Below, piece after piece: positions 63,886 through 64,000 of a stretch of 64,000 nt of DNA. The DNA is from Empedobacter falsenii (GTDB lineage: Bacteria > Bacteroidota > Bacteroidia > Flavobacteriales > Weeksellaceae). Made by a program: the position numbers and the translations under genes. The notes below the pieces were generated by a model. The model searched no databases and was not told the DNA's origin. It saw nothing but the letters and a program-made list of their open reading frames with translations. Location of the stretch: positions 16,302 to 80,301 of the forward strand of contig NZ_JAAGKM010000010.1 in NCBI RefSeq assembly GCF_019308355.1. Direction: 5' to 3'. The first letter of the stretch is position 1; each line of letters starts with the position of its first letter.

Positions 63886-64000
63886 TGAATTTTCCAGTGT
63901 AAGTTAAGCTACATTTTTTAAAAATTGTAAATTATTATTAAACTCAAAAATAGTTTTATAATTCAAAGCTTTATGTCTTCTATTTCTGTTATACCAAATT
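63870..64000 (-). mobile_element. End of an IS3-family insertion sequence
   Basis: The terminal part of an insertion sequence that continues past the window edge. It contains the transposase 3' end and lies inside susC. The outer end is somewhere between the last clear SusC codons (about 63868) and the transposase stop (63904). No target-site duplication can be seen because the other end is outside the window. Confidence 0.75.
63904..64000 (-). CDS. IS3-family transposase, C-terminal end (partial)
   Basis: Thirty-two codons enter from the right edge and read IWYNRNRRHKALNYKTI, then a short Asn/Phe-rich tail ending LKNVA-stop. The WYNxxRxHxALNYKTP-type segment is the hallmark end of the DDE integrase domain of IS3/IS150-group transposases, next to the catalytic Glu region. 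It reads in the same direction and the same frame as the susC fragment. Confidence 0.85.
   Translation of the reverse strand, partial: IWYNRNRRHKALNYKTIFEFNNNLQFLKNVA

Overview
The window is AT-rich DNA (roughly one third G+C by eye) from a Bacteroidota bacterium of the class Flavobacteriia. It has SusC/SusD pairs, a polysaccharide utilisation locus, TANNTTTG-type -7 promoter elements, lipoproteins in almost every operon, and few Shine-Dalgarno sequences. A subclass B1 metallo-beta-lactamase at 46546-47253 looks like the EBR group, which points to Empedobacter or a close relative in the Weeksellaceae. That assignment rests on recalled family resemblance, not on a search.

Layout. 1-4.4 kb: start of an unknown membrane protein, then sucA-sucB (2-oxoglutarate dehydrogenase E1 and E2). 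4.4-10.4 kb: an outer-membrane beta-barrel protein, a divergent membrane-anchored TPR/AraC regulator, and a GH110 alpha-1,3-galactosidase gene broken by an 11-bp tandem duplication. 10.4-18.6 kb: a secreted unknown, a membrane glutamate-synthase-like flavoprotein, an oligopeptide-binding lipoprotein, mtaB, a DUF4136 lipoprotein, a porin-like gene with a stop in its signal peptide, and a CarboxypepD_reg-like protein. 18.6-26.8 kb: a rearrangement scar where a cupin-like gene and an MMPL/acyltransferase gene have both lost their 5' ends, followed by an intact tail of what looks like an aryl-polyene/flexirubin pigment operon. 26.9-36.2 kb: housekeeping and envelope genes (M28 peptidase, Hsp20, S1/P1 nuclease, PadR-PspC, PlsC-thioesterase-isochorismate synthase, MmcQ). 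36.3-42.8 kb: a SusC/SusD pair beside a secreted calcineurin-like phosphoesterase. 42.9-45.4 kb: an MFS transporter and two tandem DUF5715 proteins. 45.7-48.3 kb: a tight operon of aguB, the metallo-beta-lactamase and aguA. 48.4-64 kb: a pectin utilisation operon on the minus strand.

The pectin operon reads susC, susD, DUF4957/DUF5123 protein, PL1-CE8 fusion, DUF4861 protein, GH105, GH43, CE12, GH28, alpha/beta esterase, CE8, CE12. Gaps are only -17 to +31 bp, so it is probably one transcript. Together these proteins would bind pectin, remove methyl and acetyl groups, cut homogalacturonan by lyase and hydrolase action, trim side chains, and hydrolyse unsaturated end sugars. The susC gene is cut near the right edge of the window by an IS3-family element.

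A recurring theme is gene damage. Four separate lesions are visible in 64 kb: the GH110 duplication, the porin nonsense codon, the double 5' truncation at about 19.06 kb, and the IS in susC. The gene order most worth following up is the carbapenemase-type gene between the two agmatine-to-putrescine genes.
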